Shown here one piece after another: positions 43,413-52,507 of a stretch of DNA of 64,000 nucleotides (positions within the stretch are counted from its first letter, which is position 1; each line of letters opens with the position of its first letter). The notes beneath the pieces were generated by a model that had not been told where the DNA came from, made no database searches, and saw nothing but the letters and a program-made list of their open reading frames with translations. The stretch lies in NCBI GenBank assembly GCA_000720845.1, contig JODU01000030.1:62001-126000 (forward strand), given 5' to 3'. The translations under genes and the position numbers were made by a program. This DNA comes from Kitasatospora aureofaciens (GTDB lineage: Bacteria; Actinomycetota; Actinomycetes; Streptomycetales; Streptomycetaceae).

Positions 43413-44347
43413 TCGGTGACCGCGCGGCGTCCGCGGGAACCCGGGTCGCGGTGCTGGGTGCCACCGGCTGCGTCGGCCGCTGCGTCGGCGACGCGCTGGA
43501 GCGCGAGGGGTACGAGGTGCTGGCCGTCGCCCGGCACCGCGCGCCGGCGGTGGCCGGACGGGTCTTCGCCGACCTGGACGTGGCGGCCGTGCCGCCCGCC
43601 GACCTCGCCGGCCTGCTGACCCGGCACCGGGTGGGCGCGGTGGTCAATGTGACGGGCGGCTGGGGCACGACCGAGCAGGAGATGCGCTACGCGCACATCA
43701 CCCTGGTCGAGCGTCTGTTGTCGGCCCTGGAGCTGACGGCCGGGCGGCCCCGTCTCGTCCACGTGGGATCCATCCACGAGTACGGGCCCGTCCCCGAACC
43801 CACCGCGGTCGGCGAGGAGTTCGTCCCGCGGCCGGCCACGAGCTACGCCCGGACCAAGCTGTCCGGCTCCCAGCTGGTGCTCGACGCCGCCCGGGCCGGC
43901 CGGCTGGAGGCGCTGGTGCTGCGCGCGGTCAACGTGTGCGGACCGCACACGACCCGGGCGAGCTTCCTCGGTTCGGTGGTCGAACGGCTGCGGGCCGCGG
44001 ACGCGGACCGGCCGGTGGTGCTGCGGGTCGCGGACGCGCGCCGGGACTTCGTCGACGTGCGCGACCTGGCCGAGGCCGTGGTCCTCGCCGTCGCGTCGCC
44101 GGTGACCGGGCGGGTCGTCAACATCGGCCGCGGGCAGGCCACCTCCATGCGGGAACTGGTGGATCTGCTGGTCTCCGCGTCGGGGCTGCCGCCCGGGCGG
44201 CTCCGGGTCGAGGACGGGCCGGTCTCCAGCAAGGGCGGCGGCTGGACCCTGGCCGACATCCGCCTGGCCGGCGAACTGCTCGGCTGGAAGCCGCGCGTCC
44301 CGCTGGCCGAGACCATGCGGGCGACGTGGGAGACACCTGCCGGATGA
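43400..44347 (+). CDS. aknM: dTDP-hexose 4-ketoreductase
   Basis: 315 residues. Extended SDR: VAVLGATGCVGRCVGDAL at residues 17-34, VVNVTGGWGTTEQEM, VHVGSIHEYGP and SYARTKLSGSQLVL with Tyr-x3-Lys. It sets the C4 configuration of the deoxysugars, the last step before transfer. GTG at 43400 overlaps the aknL stop region, giving tight coupling. Confidence 0.9.
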   Translation: MAALIGDRAASAGTRVAVLGATGCVGRCVGDALEREGYEVLAVARHRAPAVAGRVFADLDVAAVPPADLAGLLTRHRVGAVVNVTGGWGTTEQEMRYAHITLVERLLSALELTAGRPRLVHVGSIHEYGPVPEPTAVGEEFVPRPATSYARTKLSGSQLVLDAARAGRLEALVLRAVNVCGPHTTRASFLGSVVERLRAADADRPVVLRVADARRDFVDVRDLAEAVVLAVASPVTGRVVNIGRGQATSMRELVDLLVSASGLPPGRLRVEDGPVSSKGGGWTLADIRLAGELLGWKPRVPLAETMRATWETPAG

Positions 44348-44426
44348 GCCACCCGGGCGGGCCGGCCCGCGCCCCGTCCACCACGAGGGAGACCAGAGGC
44401 GTGCACACGAGTGCTGAGGAGCGCAG

Positions 44427-45779
44427 ATGGCCGATGTGACGGCTCGTATCGCGAGGTCGGCGGCCGCGCTGGCGAGCCCGCAGACCGACCTGGCGGGGTT
44501 CGACGACTGGTTCGCGCGGTACGGAGAGCAGATCTACACGACGGCCGAGCGCATCCCGCTGGCCGCCCTCGACCAGTGGTACCAGACACCGGTGACCGGT
44601 GATCTGCGCCATCGGAGCGGCAAGTTCTTCACGGTGCACGGCCTGCGGGTGCAGATCCCGGGCAACAGCGTGCCCTGGTGGGACCAGCCCATCATCGACC
44701 AGCCCGAGGTCGGCATCCTGGGCATCCTGGTCAAGGAGTTCGACGGGGTGCCGCACCTGCTGATGCAGGCCAAGGCGGAACCGGGCAACCCGGGCGGCCT
44801 GCAGCTCTCCCCCACCGTGCAGGCGACCCGGAGCAACTACACCGGCGTCCACAAGGGCAAGCCCGTGCCGTACCTCGACTACTTCCGGGACACCGCACGG
44901 CACCGGGTGATCGCGGACGTACGGCAGTCGGAGCAGGGCGCCTGGTTCTTCCGCAAGCGCAACCGCAACATGGTGGTGGAGACGGCCGGCGAGGTGGAGG
45001 TCCTGGAGGGCTTCCGCTGGTTCACGCTCGGGCAGGTGTACCGGCTGCTGGCGCGGGACGACGTCATCAACATGGACGCGCGGACCGTACTGGCCTGCCT
45101 GCCGCACACGTCCCGTCCGGACGGCGCCCTGCACCGCATGACCGACGTGCTGAGCTGGATCGCCGGGACCCGTTCCCTGGCCACCGTGCACACCGAGCGG
45201 ATCGCGCTCAACGCGCTGGACGAGTGGCAGCACACCGAGATGGGCTACTCGCACGAGAGCGGCGGCTTCTTCGACGTCATCGGGGTCCGCGTGACCGCCG
45301 CCGGGCGGGAGGTCGCCACGTGGCACCAGCCGATGATCGAGCCGCGCGGCACCGGGGTCATCGCCTTCCTGCACCGCGAGTTCAACGGAGTGCCGCACGT
45401 GCTGATGCACGCCCGCACCGAACCGGGCTACGCGGACGTCGTCGAGCTGGCGCCGACCGTGCAGTGCGTGCCGGACAGCTACGGATGGCTGCCGCCCGGG
45501 GCCAGACCGCGCCATCTGGACGAGGTGCTGTCGGCCGCAGCCGACCGCATCCGCTACGAGGCCGTGCTCTCCGAGGAGGGCGGCCGCTTCTTCCACGCCC
45601 GCAACCGCTACCTGATCGTGGACAGCGACGTGCCCGAGGACCCCGGCCACCCCGACTACCGCTGGCTGACCATGCATCAGCTGACCGAGCTGCTGAGGCA
45701 CAGCCACTACCTGAACGTGCAGGCACGGAGCCTGGTGGCATGTCTGCGCGGCGTCGAGGCGGCCCCCCTCACCGGCTGA
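44427..45779 (+). CDS. dTDP-4-keto-6-deoxyglucose 2,3-dehydratase
   Basis: 450 residues. The protein is an internal tandem repeat: about residues 45-225 and 255-440 share QWYQTPVTGDL/EWQHTEMGYSH, WWDQPIIDQPEVGILGILVKEF/TWHQPMIEPRGTGVIAFLHREF and ADVRQSEQGAWFFRKRNRN/EAVLSEEGGRFFHARNRY. This is typical of TylX3/GraOrf27-type dehydratases that remove the C2 hydroxyl. It makes all sugars of the chain 2-deoxy, with the 3-ketoreductase at 54896. It corresponds to the aknN-position gene. A strong terminator follows. Confidence 0.92.
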   Translation: MADVTARIARSAAALASPQTDLAGFDDWFARYGEQIYTTAERIPLAALDQWYQTPVTGDLRHRSGKFFTVHGLRVQIPGNSVPWWDQPIIDQPEVGILGILVKEFDGVPHLLMQAKAEPGNPGGLQLSPTVQATRSNYTGVHKGKPVPYLDYFRDTARHRVIADVRQSEQGAWFFRKRNRNMVVETAGEVEVLEGFRWFTLGQVYRLLARDDVINMDARTVLACLPHTSRPDGALHRMTDVLSWIAGTRSLATVHTERIALNALDEWQHTEMGYSHESGGFFDVIGVRVTAAGREVATWHQPMIEPRGTGVIAFLHREFNGVPHVLMHARTEPGYADVVELAPTVQCVPDSYGWLPPGARPRHLDEVLSAAADRIRYEAVLSEEGGRFFHARNRYLIVDSDVPEDPGHPDYRWLTMHQLTELLRHSHYLNVQARSLVACLRGVEAAPLTG

Positions 45780-45794
45780 CCCGCGTGCACGACG

Positions 45795-45831
45795 CCGAAG
45801 GCCCGGCCGGACCCCTCCGCCGGGCCTTCGG
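45795..45831. terminator. bidirectional terminator
   Basis: CCGAAGGCCCGGC (45795-45807) and GCCGGGCCTTCGG (45819-45831) form a perfect 13-base-pair stem with an 11-base loop between the convergent 2,3-dehydratase and aminotransferase genes. Confidence 0.8.
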
Positions 45832-45868
45832 TGTGCGAGGCGTGCCGTGCCCGGAGCGCCGCACCGGC

Positions 45869-46978
45869 TCAGAGACCGGCCAGCACGTCGCGCAGCACGC
45901 TGATCACCTTGTCCTGGACGTCGGGGGCGAGGGCCGGGTACATGGGCAGCGAGAAGATCTGGCCGGCCAGTTCCTCGGTGACGGGCAGCGAGCCCTGGCG
46001 GTAGCCGAGGTGGGCGAACCCGGTCATGGTGTGCACCGGCCAGGGGTAGCTGATGTTCAGCTCGATGTCGTACTTCCTGAGTGCCTCGATGATGTCGTCG
46101 CGCCGGGGGTGGCGCACCGTGTAGACGTAGTACACGTGCTCGTTGCCCGCCGCGGTGCGGGGCAGCACGAGGTCCGTGCCGGCGAGCCCCTCCTCGTAGC
46201 GCCGGGCGACGGCCCGCCGTCCGGCCACGTAGTCGTCCAGGCGGCGCAGCTTGCGCCGCAGGATCTCCGCCTGCACCTCGTCGAGGCGGGAGTTGTGGCC
46301 CGGGGTGCCCACGACGTAGTAGCGCTCCTCCATGCCGTAGTAGCGCAGCCGGCGCAGCGCGCGGTGGGCGTCGTCCCGGGAGGTCAGTACGGCGCCGCCG
46401 TCGCCGTAGGCGCCGAGCACCTTCGTCGGGTAGAAGGAGAACGCCGCGGCGTCGCCCGTGGTGCCGGCGAGCCGGCCGTCGCGGCGGGCCCCGTGGGCCT
46501 GTGCGCAGTCCTCGACGACGAGCAGGCCGTGTTCGGCGGCGAGCCGTTCCAGCGGCGCCAGGTCGACGCACTGCCCGTAGAGGTGGACCGGGAGCAGGCA
46601 CCGGGTCCGGGGCGTCAGGGCGGCGGCCACCTGGTCGGTGTCCATGAGGTAGGTGTCCGGGTCCACGTCGACGAAGACCGGGGTGGCGCCGACCGAGTCG
46701 ATGGCCACCACGGTGGGTGCCGCGGTGTTGGACACGGTGACGACCTCGTCCCCGGGACCGACGCCGAGCGACTGGAGGGCCAGTTTGATGGCGTTGGTGC
46801 CGTTGTCGACGCCGACGCAGTGCCCGGCGCCGTGGTAGGCGGCGAACTCCTGCTCGAAGCCGCGCACGCTGTCGCCGAGGACGAGCCGGCCCGAGCTGAA
46901 GACCGTCTCCACGGCGTCCAGAATATCGGCACGTTCGTTCTCGTATTCCTGTAGATAGTCCCATACGAGAGTGGTCAT
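45869..46978 (-). CDS. aknZ: dTDP-3-keto-hexose aminotransferase (rhodosamine)
   Basis: 369 residues. DegT/DnrJ/EryC1 fold: VDNGTNAIKLALQSLGVGPGDEVVT for PLP and sugar binding, VVEDCAQAHGA with the PLP-nitrogen Asp, and SFYPTKVLGAYGDGG with the catalytic Lys186. It introduces the C3 amino group of rhodosamine. ATG at 46978 follows GGGAGGGAAAG. Divergent from aknY. Confidence 0.92.
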   Translation of the reverse strand: MTTLVWDYLQEYENERADILDAVETVFSSGRLVLGDSVRGFEQEFAAYHGAGHCVGVDNGTNAIKLALQSLGVGPGDEVVTVSNTAAPTVVAIDSVGATPVFVDVDPDTYLMDTDQVAAALTPRTRCLLPVHLYGQCVDLAPLERLAAEHGLLVVEDCAQAHGARRDGRLAGTTGDAAAFSFYPTKVLGAYGDGGAVLTSRDDAHRALRRLRYYGMEERYYVVGTPGHNSRLDEVQAEILRRKLRRLDDYVAGRRAVARRYEEGLAGTDLVLPRTAAGNEHVYYVYTVRHPRRDDIIEALRKYDIELNISYPWPVHTMTGFAHLGYRQGSLPVTEELAGQIFSLPMYPALAPDVQDKVISVLRDVLAGL

Positions 46979-47118
46979 TGCTTCTTTCCCTCCCATTACC
47001 GATGCCTGCCGCAGGATGTCACGGTCCCCTGGCAGCACATCACACCGCCAAGACGCTTCACAACCCCCGGCATTCCTCTATTCCCAGTCGATTTACGCTG
47101 GATCCGGAATTGCCGTCC

Positions 47119-47148
47119 TTGCTGCCGGACAAATCCTGTCGTTAGCAT
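47119..47148 (+). promoter_or_regulatory. candidate sigma-70-type promoter of aknY
   Basis: TTGCTG (47119-47124) and TAGCAT (47143-47148) are separated by 18 bases, about 30 bases before the aknY start. This fits an HrdB-type promoter, but no experimental start is known. Confidence 0.35.
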
Positions 47149-47177
47149 GTACAGAAATCGAGGACAGGGGCATACCC

Positions 47178-48053
47178 ATGAAGGGGATTATTCTCGCCGG
47201 CGGTTCGGGAACAAGGCTCCATCCAATAACCGTCTCCGTCTCGAAACAGCTCCTCCCGGTCGGCGACAAGCCGATGATCTACTATCCGCTCTCGGTGCTG
47301 ATGCTCGCGGACATCAGGGAAATCCTGCTCATCTGCACCGAGCGCGACCTGGACTCGTTCCGCAGGCTCCTGGGCGACGGCTCCCACCTCGGCCTGAGCA
47401 TCGACTACGCGGTGCAGAGCCGGCCCGCCGGGCTGGCCGAGGCCTTCGTCATCGGCGCCGACCACGTGGGCGACGACGACGTGGCGCTGGTTCTCGGAGA
47501 CAACATCTTCCACGGCTACCACTTCTACGACCTGCTCCAGCGCAACGTCCGCGACGTCCAGGGCTGCGTGCTGTTCGGCTACCCGGTCGAGGACCCGGAG
47601 CGCTACGGGGTGGGCGAGACCGACGCGGCGGGACGGCTCGTCTCCCTGGAGGAGAAGCCGGCCCGGCCCCGCTCCGACCTCGCCGTCACCGGGCTCTACC
47701 TGTACGACAACGAAGTGGTGGACATCGCCAAGAACCTGCGTCCCTCGGCACGCGGAGAACTGGAGATAACCGACGTCAACCGGAATTACCTGGCCCGCGG
47801 CCGGGCCCGCCTGGTGGACCTCGGCCGCGGTTTCGCCTGGCTGGACGCCGGCACCCCGCAATCACTGCTCCAGGCCACCCAGTACGTGAGGACCCTCGAA
47901 GAACGGCAGGGCGTGCGCATTGCCTGCGTGGAGGAAGTCGCCCTGCGGATGGGATTCATCGACCCACAGCGGTGCCTTCGGCTGGGCGAGAAGATGGCAC
48001 AGTCGGACTACGGCCAGTACGTGATGTCCGTGGCCCGCGACATGTCGAACTGA
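47178..48053 (+). CDS. aknY: glucose-1-phosphate thymidylyltransferase
   Basis: 291 residues. RmlA fold: KGIILAGGSGTRLHPITVSVSKQLLPVGDKPM at the N-terminus and ALVLGDNIFHG near residue 105. It makes dTDP-glucose, the first step of the sugar pathway. Usual family length. Divergent from aknZ with a short spacer containing a candidate promoter. Confidence 0.95.
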   Translation: MKGIILAGGSGTRLHPITVSVSKQLLPVGDKPMIYYPLSVLMLADIREILLICTERDLDSFRRLLGDGSHLGLSIDYAVQSRPAGLAEAFVIGADHVGDDDVALVLGDNIFHGYHFYDLLQRNVRDVQGCVLFGYPVEDPERYGVGETDAAGRLVSLEEKPARPRSDLAVTGLYLYDNEVVDIAKNLRPSARGELEITDVNRNYLARGRARLVDLGRGFAWLDAGTPQSLLQATQYVRTLEERQGVRIACVEEVALRMGFIDPQRCLRLGEKMAQSDYGQYVMSVARDMSN

Positions 48054-48083
48054 CCGCCTTTCCGCCCCGGGGTCCGCTTCCGT

Positions 48084-48112
48084 CGGTCCCACCGGTTCTA
48101 CCGGTGGGACCG
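48084..48112. terminator. hairpin overlapping the end of the N-methyltransferase gene
   Basis: CGGTCCCACCGGT (48084-48096) and ACCGGTGGGACCG (48100-48112) form a perfect 13-base-pair stem with loop TCT. It ends both convergent transcripts; its left part covers the stop codon side of the methyltransferase gene. Confidence 0.75.
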
Positions 48113-48814
48113 CACACCGACGAAGAGGCCCCGGCCGGTGGGACCACCGTCCAGGAATTCCACGGAGCAGCCTGCGTCGGCGAAAGCGGAGAGGTATTCC
48201 TCTTTGGTGAACAGGGTCAGTACGTCGATCTCGGTGAACTGCTGGATGCCGGCGGCGTCGCCCACGGTGAAGCGGACCTCCATGCGGGTGGCCCGGCCCT
48301 TGCGGGTGGTGTGCGAGATCCGCGCGACGGTGCGGTGCTCCGCACGGGCCAGGTCACCCGCGACGTAGCCCTCGATGAAGTTCTCCGGGAACCACCAGGG
48401 TTCGACGACCAGGACACCGCCGGGCTCCAGGTGGTCCGTCATCGACCTGATGGCGGACCGCATGTCGGCCACCGTCTCCAGGTATCCGATGGCACAGAAC
48501 ATGCAGCTCACCGCGGTGTAGGTGCGGCCGAGGGAGAAGTCGCGCATGTCGCCCGCGTGCACGGTGGTGCCGGGCAGCCGCTGCTCGGCGAGCCGACGCA
48601 TCGACTCCGCGATCTCCAGCCCCTCGGCGACGTCGAACAACTCGCTGAACACGCTGAGATGGGCGCCCGTGCCGCAGGCGACGTCGAGCAGCGAGTCGGC
48701 TCCCGGGTTCCGTTCGGTGATGACCCGGGCGACGTCCGCCGCCTCCTGGCCCCAGTCCTTTCCGCGGCTGCGGTAGATCTCCTCGTACACGTCCGCGAGT
48801 TCCCGGCCGTACAT
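48098..48814 (-). CDS. aknX2: dTDP-aminosugar N-methyltransferase
   Basis: 238 residues. The DesVI/TylM1-type pattern YGRELADVYEEIYRSRGKDWGQEAADVARV leads into SAM motif I LLDVACGTGAHLSVFSELF. AVSCMFCAIGYL and EPWWFPENFIEGY follow. It dimethylates the C3 amine of rhodosamine. A paralogue is at 28194. GGAGGAG precedes the ATG. It is downstream of the cyclase AknW gene on the same strand. Confidence 0.88.
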   Translation of the reverse strand: MYGRELADVYEEIYRSRGKDWGQEAADVARVITERNPGADSLLDVACGTGAHLSVFSELFDVAEGLEIAESMRRLAEQRLPGTTVHAGDMRDFSLGRTYTAVSCMFCAIGYLETVADMRSAIRSMTDHLEPGGVLVVEPWWFPENFIEGYVAGDLARAEHRTVARISHTTRKGRATRMEVRFTVGDAAGIQQFTEIDVLTLFTKEEYLSAFADAGCSVEFLDGGPTGRGLFVGVRSHR

Positions 48815-48907
48815 GTGCGTCTCCTCCGCTGTCGTCCCCGTGGGCGGGCAGTCCGGCGGGTGCCGTACCCGGCGCCCGTCCCGCATGTCCTTCGCCTCTC
48901 GTTCGCC

Positions 48908-49687
48908 TCACTCGTCGAGCAGTGCCACCGCCCTCGCCCAGCCGGCCCCCGCCCCCGCTATGCGCACCGGGAAGCAGGCGAGGCGGAACCCGTGCGCGAC
49001 GGGCAACCGGTCGAGCCCGGCCAGCCGTTCGATCTGGCAGTACTCGCGGTCCCGGCCGATCATGTGGGCCGGCCACAGCACCGACCGGTCACCGGTCGCC
49101 CGGTAGCGGGCGATGATGTCGCCGAAGGGCGCGTCCAGGCTGAACGCGTCGGTGCCGATGACGCGGACGCCCCGGTCCAGCAGCAGGTGCACGGCCGAAG
49201 CGTCGAGCCCGGTGAAGTCCGTGAAGTACTTCTGCGTCCCCGCCCACGCGTCGGCGCCGGTCCGCAGCAGCACGATGTCCATGGGCGAGAGCGTGTGGCC
49301 GACCCGCTCCAGCTCCCGCTCGATCACGTCGGCGCCGACCGCGCCGGTGCCCCGGTCGCTCAGGTCCAGCACCACGGCGGGCCGGAAGAACCAGTCGAGC
49401 GGCAGTTCGTCGATGTGCCGCGGCGGACCCTCCCGGTAAGAGGCGCGGGTGCCGTAGTGCGAGGGCGCGTCGACGTGTGTTCCGGTGTGGGTGGTCAGCT
49501 GGAGCCGGTCCAGCGAGAGGAATTCGCCCTCCGGAAGCTCGGCCGGGTCGAACTCGATGCCGAAGTGGTCGCGCATCTCCTCGCTCATGTGCACGGCGGC
49601 CTCCTTGGGCCCGAGGACCTCGTGCACCACGGGATCGGGTTCGAAACCCGCCGCGTCGACGGGCGAGGACAGGTCGATGATGCGCAC
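48908..49687 (-). CDS. aknW: second/third-ring polyketide cyclase, metal-dependent (DpsY/SnoaM type)
   Basis: 259 residues. Kynurenine-formamidase-like cyclase fold with the zinc motif HTGTHVDAPSHYG (residues about 80-92) and VGADVIERE, DIVLLRTGADAW and VRVIGTDAFSLDAP later. It folds the second and third rings of the decaketide. The start is GTG at 49687, five bases after GGGAGG; ORF extension upstream has no ribosome site. Divergent from aknV. Confidence 0.88.
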   Translation of the reverse strand: MRIIDLSSPVDAAGFEPDPVVHEVLGPKEAAVHMSEEMRDHFGIEFDPAELPEGEFLSLDRLQLTTHTGTHVDAPSHYGTRASYREGPPRHIDELPLDWFFRPAVVLDLSDRGTGAVGADVIERELERVGHTLSPMDIVLLRTGADAWAGTQKYFTDFTGLDASAVHLLLDRGVRVIGTDAFSLDAPFGDIIARYRATGDRSVLWPAHMIGRDREYCQIERLAGLDRLPVAHGFRLACFPVRIAGAGAGWARAVALLDE

Positions 49688-49741
49688 ACGTGCCTCCCGG
49701 CGATGGTTGGTTGCGAGCCAGCCCATGCTCGCCAGGACAGC

Positions 49742-49770
49742 TAGAGAAGCGTTGGAGCGCGACTGAACGG
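49742..49770 (+). promoter_or_regulatory. phased SARP heptamers before aknV
   Basis: TAGAGAA (49742), TGGAGCG (49753) and TGAACGG (49764) start 11 bases apart, in the divergent aknW/aknV spacer and about 115 bases before the aknV ATG. The middle copy is the best match to the SARP half-site. Confidence 0.5.
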
Positions 49771-49884
49771 CCGCCCGTGCTCCGGCTCGACCGATCCTGG
49801 AGCCCCTGCTGCGACCGTCATGACGTCACCGGGGCCGGGAACCGCCTCCGCCCCGGCCCACGGGAACGGCGGAAGGAACACGGC

Positions 49885-50319
49885 ATGACAGCACAGGCCC
49901 CGACGGCCCCGGCGGACGTCTACGCCGAGGTACAGCACTTCTACGCACGGCAGATGCGGCTCCTGGACACGGGAGAGGCCGACGCCTGGGCCGGCACCTT
50001 CACCGAGGACGGCTCCTTCGCGCCGCCCTCGCGTCCTCAGCCGGTACGCGGCCGTCCGGCCCTGGCCGCGGGGGCCCGGCAGTCAGCCGCGGACATCGCC
50101 GCCCGGGGCGAGACGCAGCGCCACTGGGTCGGCATGCTCACCGTCACCCCGGCGGACGACGGCTCGCTGACGGCCGAGAGCCAGGTCACCATCATCACCG
50201 TGCCGCGCGGCGGACCCGCGCGGCTGCACCTGGTCTGCACCTGCCACGACGTCCTGGCGCGCGAGGCGGGCGAACTCCTGGTGAGGGAGCGGGTGGTGAC
50301 GCGTGACGACCAGCCGTAG
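49885..50319 (+). CDS. aknV: SnoaL-like protein (AknV position)
   Basis: 144 residues, one SnoaL-fold domain. VQHFYARQMRLLDTGEADAWAG is nearly the same as the start of the extra domain in the aromatase at 40033. The rest (SFAPPSRPQPVRGRPAL, RHWVGMLTVTP, TCHDVLAREAGELLVRERVV) also follows it. In aclacinomycin-type clusters a small protein at this position helps ring formation; its exact reaction is not certain. It heads the aknV-U-T-S-R operon. Confidence 0.7.
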   Translation: MTAQAPTAPADVYAEVQHFYARQMRLLDTGEADAWAGTFTEDGSFAPPSRPQPVRGRPALAAGARQSAADIAARGETQRHWVGMLTVTPADDGSLTAESQVTIITVPRGGPARLHLVCTCHDVLAREAGELLVRERVVTRDDQP

Positions 50320-50367
50320 CGGCGGCCGGCCGTCCACCGTGCGGTCCGTCCCGCCACGGACCCGGAC

Positions 50368-51138
50368 GTGAGCGCGGCCCAGGGCCCCGCGGCGCCCCGT
50401 GGCGTGATCGTCACGGGCGGCGGAACGGGCATCGGGCGGGCCACGGCGCGCGCGTTCGCCGAGCGGGGCGACCGCGTGCTGGTCGTGGGACGCACCCCCG
50501 CGACCCTGGCCGGAACCGCCGAGGGGCACCCCGGCATCAGCGTCCTGACCGCCGACCTCACCTCTCCCGACACGCCCCGGGCCGTCACCGACGCCGCACT
50601 GGAGGCCTTCGGACGGATCGACGTACTGGTCAACAACGCGGCCACCGGCGGGTTCGCCGCGCTCGACCGGACCGAGCCGGAAACCGCCCGCGAACAGCTC
50701 GAAGGCAACCTCCTGGCCCCGCTGCTGCTCACCCGGCAGGCCCTGGACGCCCTGGCGGCCGACGGCGGCGGCACCGTGCTGAACATCGGCTCGGCCGGCG
50801 CGCTGGGCCGCCGGGCCTGGCCGGAGAACGGGGTCTACGGCGCCGCGAAGGCGGGCCTCGACTTCCTCACCCGGACCTGGGCCGTGGAACTCGCCCCGCG
50901 CGGCATCCGGGTCCTCGGACTGGCGCCGGGCGTGATCGACACCGGTATCGGTGAACGGTCCGGCATGTCGCGGGAGGCGTACGCCGGCTTCCTGGGGCAG
51001 ATCGCCGCGCGGGTCCCGGCCGGCCGGGTCGGCAGCCCCGACGACATCGCCTGGTGGGCCGTCCAACTCACCGACCCGCGCGCCGCCTACGCGACCGGAG
51101 CGGTGCTCGCGGTCGACGGCGGCCTGTCCCTCACCTGA
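50368..51138 (+). CDS. aknU: SDR ketoreductase, aklaviketone C7 reductase type
   Basis: 256 residues. VIVTGGGTGIGRATARAFAERG at the N-terminus, NNAATGGFAALD, Ser in LNIGSAGALG and YGAAKAG as Tyr-x3-Lys. It probably reduces the C7 ketone of the aklaviketone-type intermediate to the alcohol that receives the first sugar, as DnrE/AknU do. GTG at 50368. AknA is the separate early ketoreductase. Confidence 0.82.
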   Translation: MSAAQGPAAPRGVIVTGGGTGIGRATARAFAERGDRVLVVGRTPATLAGTAEGHPGISVLTADLTSPDTPRAVTDAALEAFGRIDVLVNNAATGGFAALDRTEPETAREQLEGNLLAPLLLTRQALDALAADGGGTVLNIGSAGALGRRAWPENGVYGAAKAGLDFLTRTWAVELAPRGIRVLGLAPGVIDTGIGERSGMSREAYAGFLGQIAARVPAGRVGSPDDIAWWAVQLTDPRAAYATGAVLAVDGGLSLT

Positions 51139-51160
51139 ACCGGCACCGAAGGAGCCCGCC

Positions 51161-52498
51161 GTGACACACACGGAGACCGACGTGACCACCACCCCCGAGG
51201 AGGTCCGGCAGACCGACAGCGAGCTGGGCCGCCATCTGCTGACCGCCCGCGGATTCCACTGGATCTACGGCACCAGCGGCGACCCGTACGCCCTGACGCT
51301 GCGCGCGGAGAGCGACGACCCCGTGGCGCTGGCCCGGCGCGTACGGGAGTCCGAGACGCCGCTGTGGCGCAGCGCCACGGGAGCCTTCGTCACCGGCCGG
51401 CACGCGGTGTCCGCCGAGGTGCTGGCCGATCCCCGGCTGAGTCTGCGCCACGCCGATCTGCCGGGTTCGCAACGGCACGTCTTCTCGGACGCCTGGAGCA
51501 ATCCCCTGCTGTGCCACATCACCCCGCTGGACCGGGCCTTCCTGCACGCCCCGGGTGCCGACTACGCCCGTTGGCGGCGGGCCGCGGCGCCGGTGCTGGG
51601 CGACGCGGCGACGGACGGGCACCGGGCGGGTGCCGAACGGCTGCACGGCAAGCGGGCCGACGGACTGGGCGCCTCGTTCGACCTCATGGCGGACTACTCC
51701 CGTCCGGTGGCCGTCGAGGCCGCCGCCGCCCTGCTCGGGGTCCCGGAGGCCGAGCAGGGCCGTTTCGCGCGCGCCTGCGCGGACCTGGCGGTCGCGCTCG
51801 ACGCGGTGCTGTGTCCCCAGCCGCTCGCCGTCACCCGTCGGCTCGCCGAGGCCGTGGAGGACGTGCGCGGCCTCGTCGGCGCACTGGTCGCGGCGCGACG
51901 GGCCGAGCCGGGTGACGACTTGCTCGGCACCGTCCTCGGCGCCGACCCGTCCGGCTCCGGCGCCGAGGACGCGCTCGCCGTCGGTGTGCTGGCCGCCGTG
52001 GTGGGCGTCGAGTTCACCGCCGGGCTCATCAACAACGCGGTGGAGGCGCTGCTCGCCCACCCGGTGCAGTGGGCGCTGCTCGGCGAGAGCCCGGACCTGG
52101 CGTCCTCAGCGGTGGAGGAGGCACTGCGCCACGCGCCGCCGGTCCGGCTGGAGAGCCGGATCGCCGCCGAGGACCTCACGCTCGCCGGCCAGGACGTCCC
52201 CGCCGGTTCCCAGGTGGTCGTCCACGTCGGCGCGGCCAACCGGGACCCCGAGGTGTTCCTCGCCCCGGACCACTTCGACATCACCCGTCCCCTGGCCCAG
52301 GGGCAGTTGGCGCTGTCCGGCCCGCACACCTCGCTCTTCGGGGCGTTCGCCCGGCTCCAGGCCGAGAGCGCGGTGCACGCCCTGCGCGAACGCCACCCTC
52401 GTCTCGCCCCGGCGGACGGTGTACGGCGCCGGATGCGCTCCCCCGTCCTGGGCGGCGTGCTGCGGTGGACCCTGACCACGGCGACCACTTCCGCGTAA
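51161..52498 (+). CDS. aknT: cytochrome P450-like activator of the glycosyltransferase, heme ligand lost
   Basis: 445 residues of P450 fold. An ExxR-like helix K is present (SSAVEEALRHAPPVRLESR), but the heme-binding loop reads GPHTSLFGAFARLQAESAV and has no Cys where FGxGxHxCxG is expected. This is the AknT/DnrQ/DesVIII type of catalytically dead P450 that activates a partner glycosyltransferase by forming a complex. It lies just before that partner, AknS. GTG at 51161 follows GAAGGAG. Confidence 0.9.
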   Translation: MTHTETDVTTTPEEVRQTDSELGRHLLTARGFHWIYGTSGDPYALTLRAESDDPVALARRVRESETPLWRSATGAFVTGRHAVSAEVLADPRLSLRHADLPGSQRHVFSDAWSNPLLCHITPLDRAFLHAPGADYARWRRAAAPVLGDAATDGHRAGAERLHGKRADGLGASFDLMADYSRPVAVEAAAALLGVPEAEQGRFARACADLAVALDAVLCPQPLAVTRRLAEAVEDVRGLVGALVAARRAEPGDDLLGTVLGADPSGSGAEDALAVGVLAAVVGVEFTAGLINNAVEALLAHPVQWALLGESPDLASSAVEEALRHAPPVRLESRIAAEDLTLAGQDVPAGSQVVVHVGAANRDPEVFLAPDHFDITRPLAQGQLALSGPHTSLFGAFARLQAESAVHALRERHPRLAPADGVRRRMRSPVLGGVLRWTLTTATTSA

Positions 52499-52507
52499 GG
52501 GGTGACC

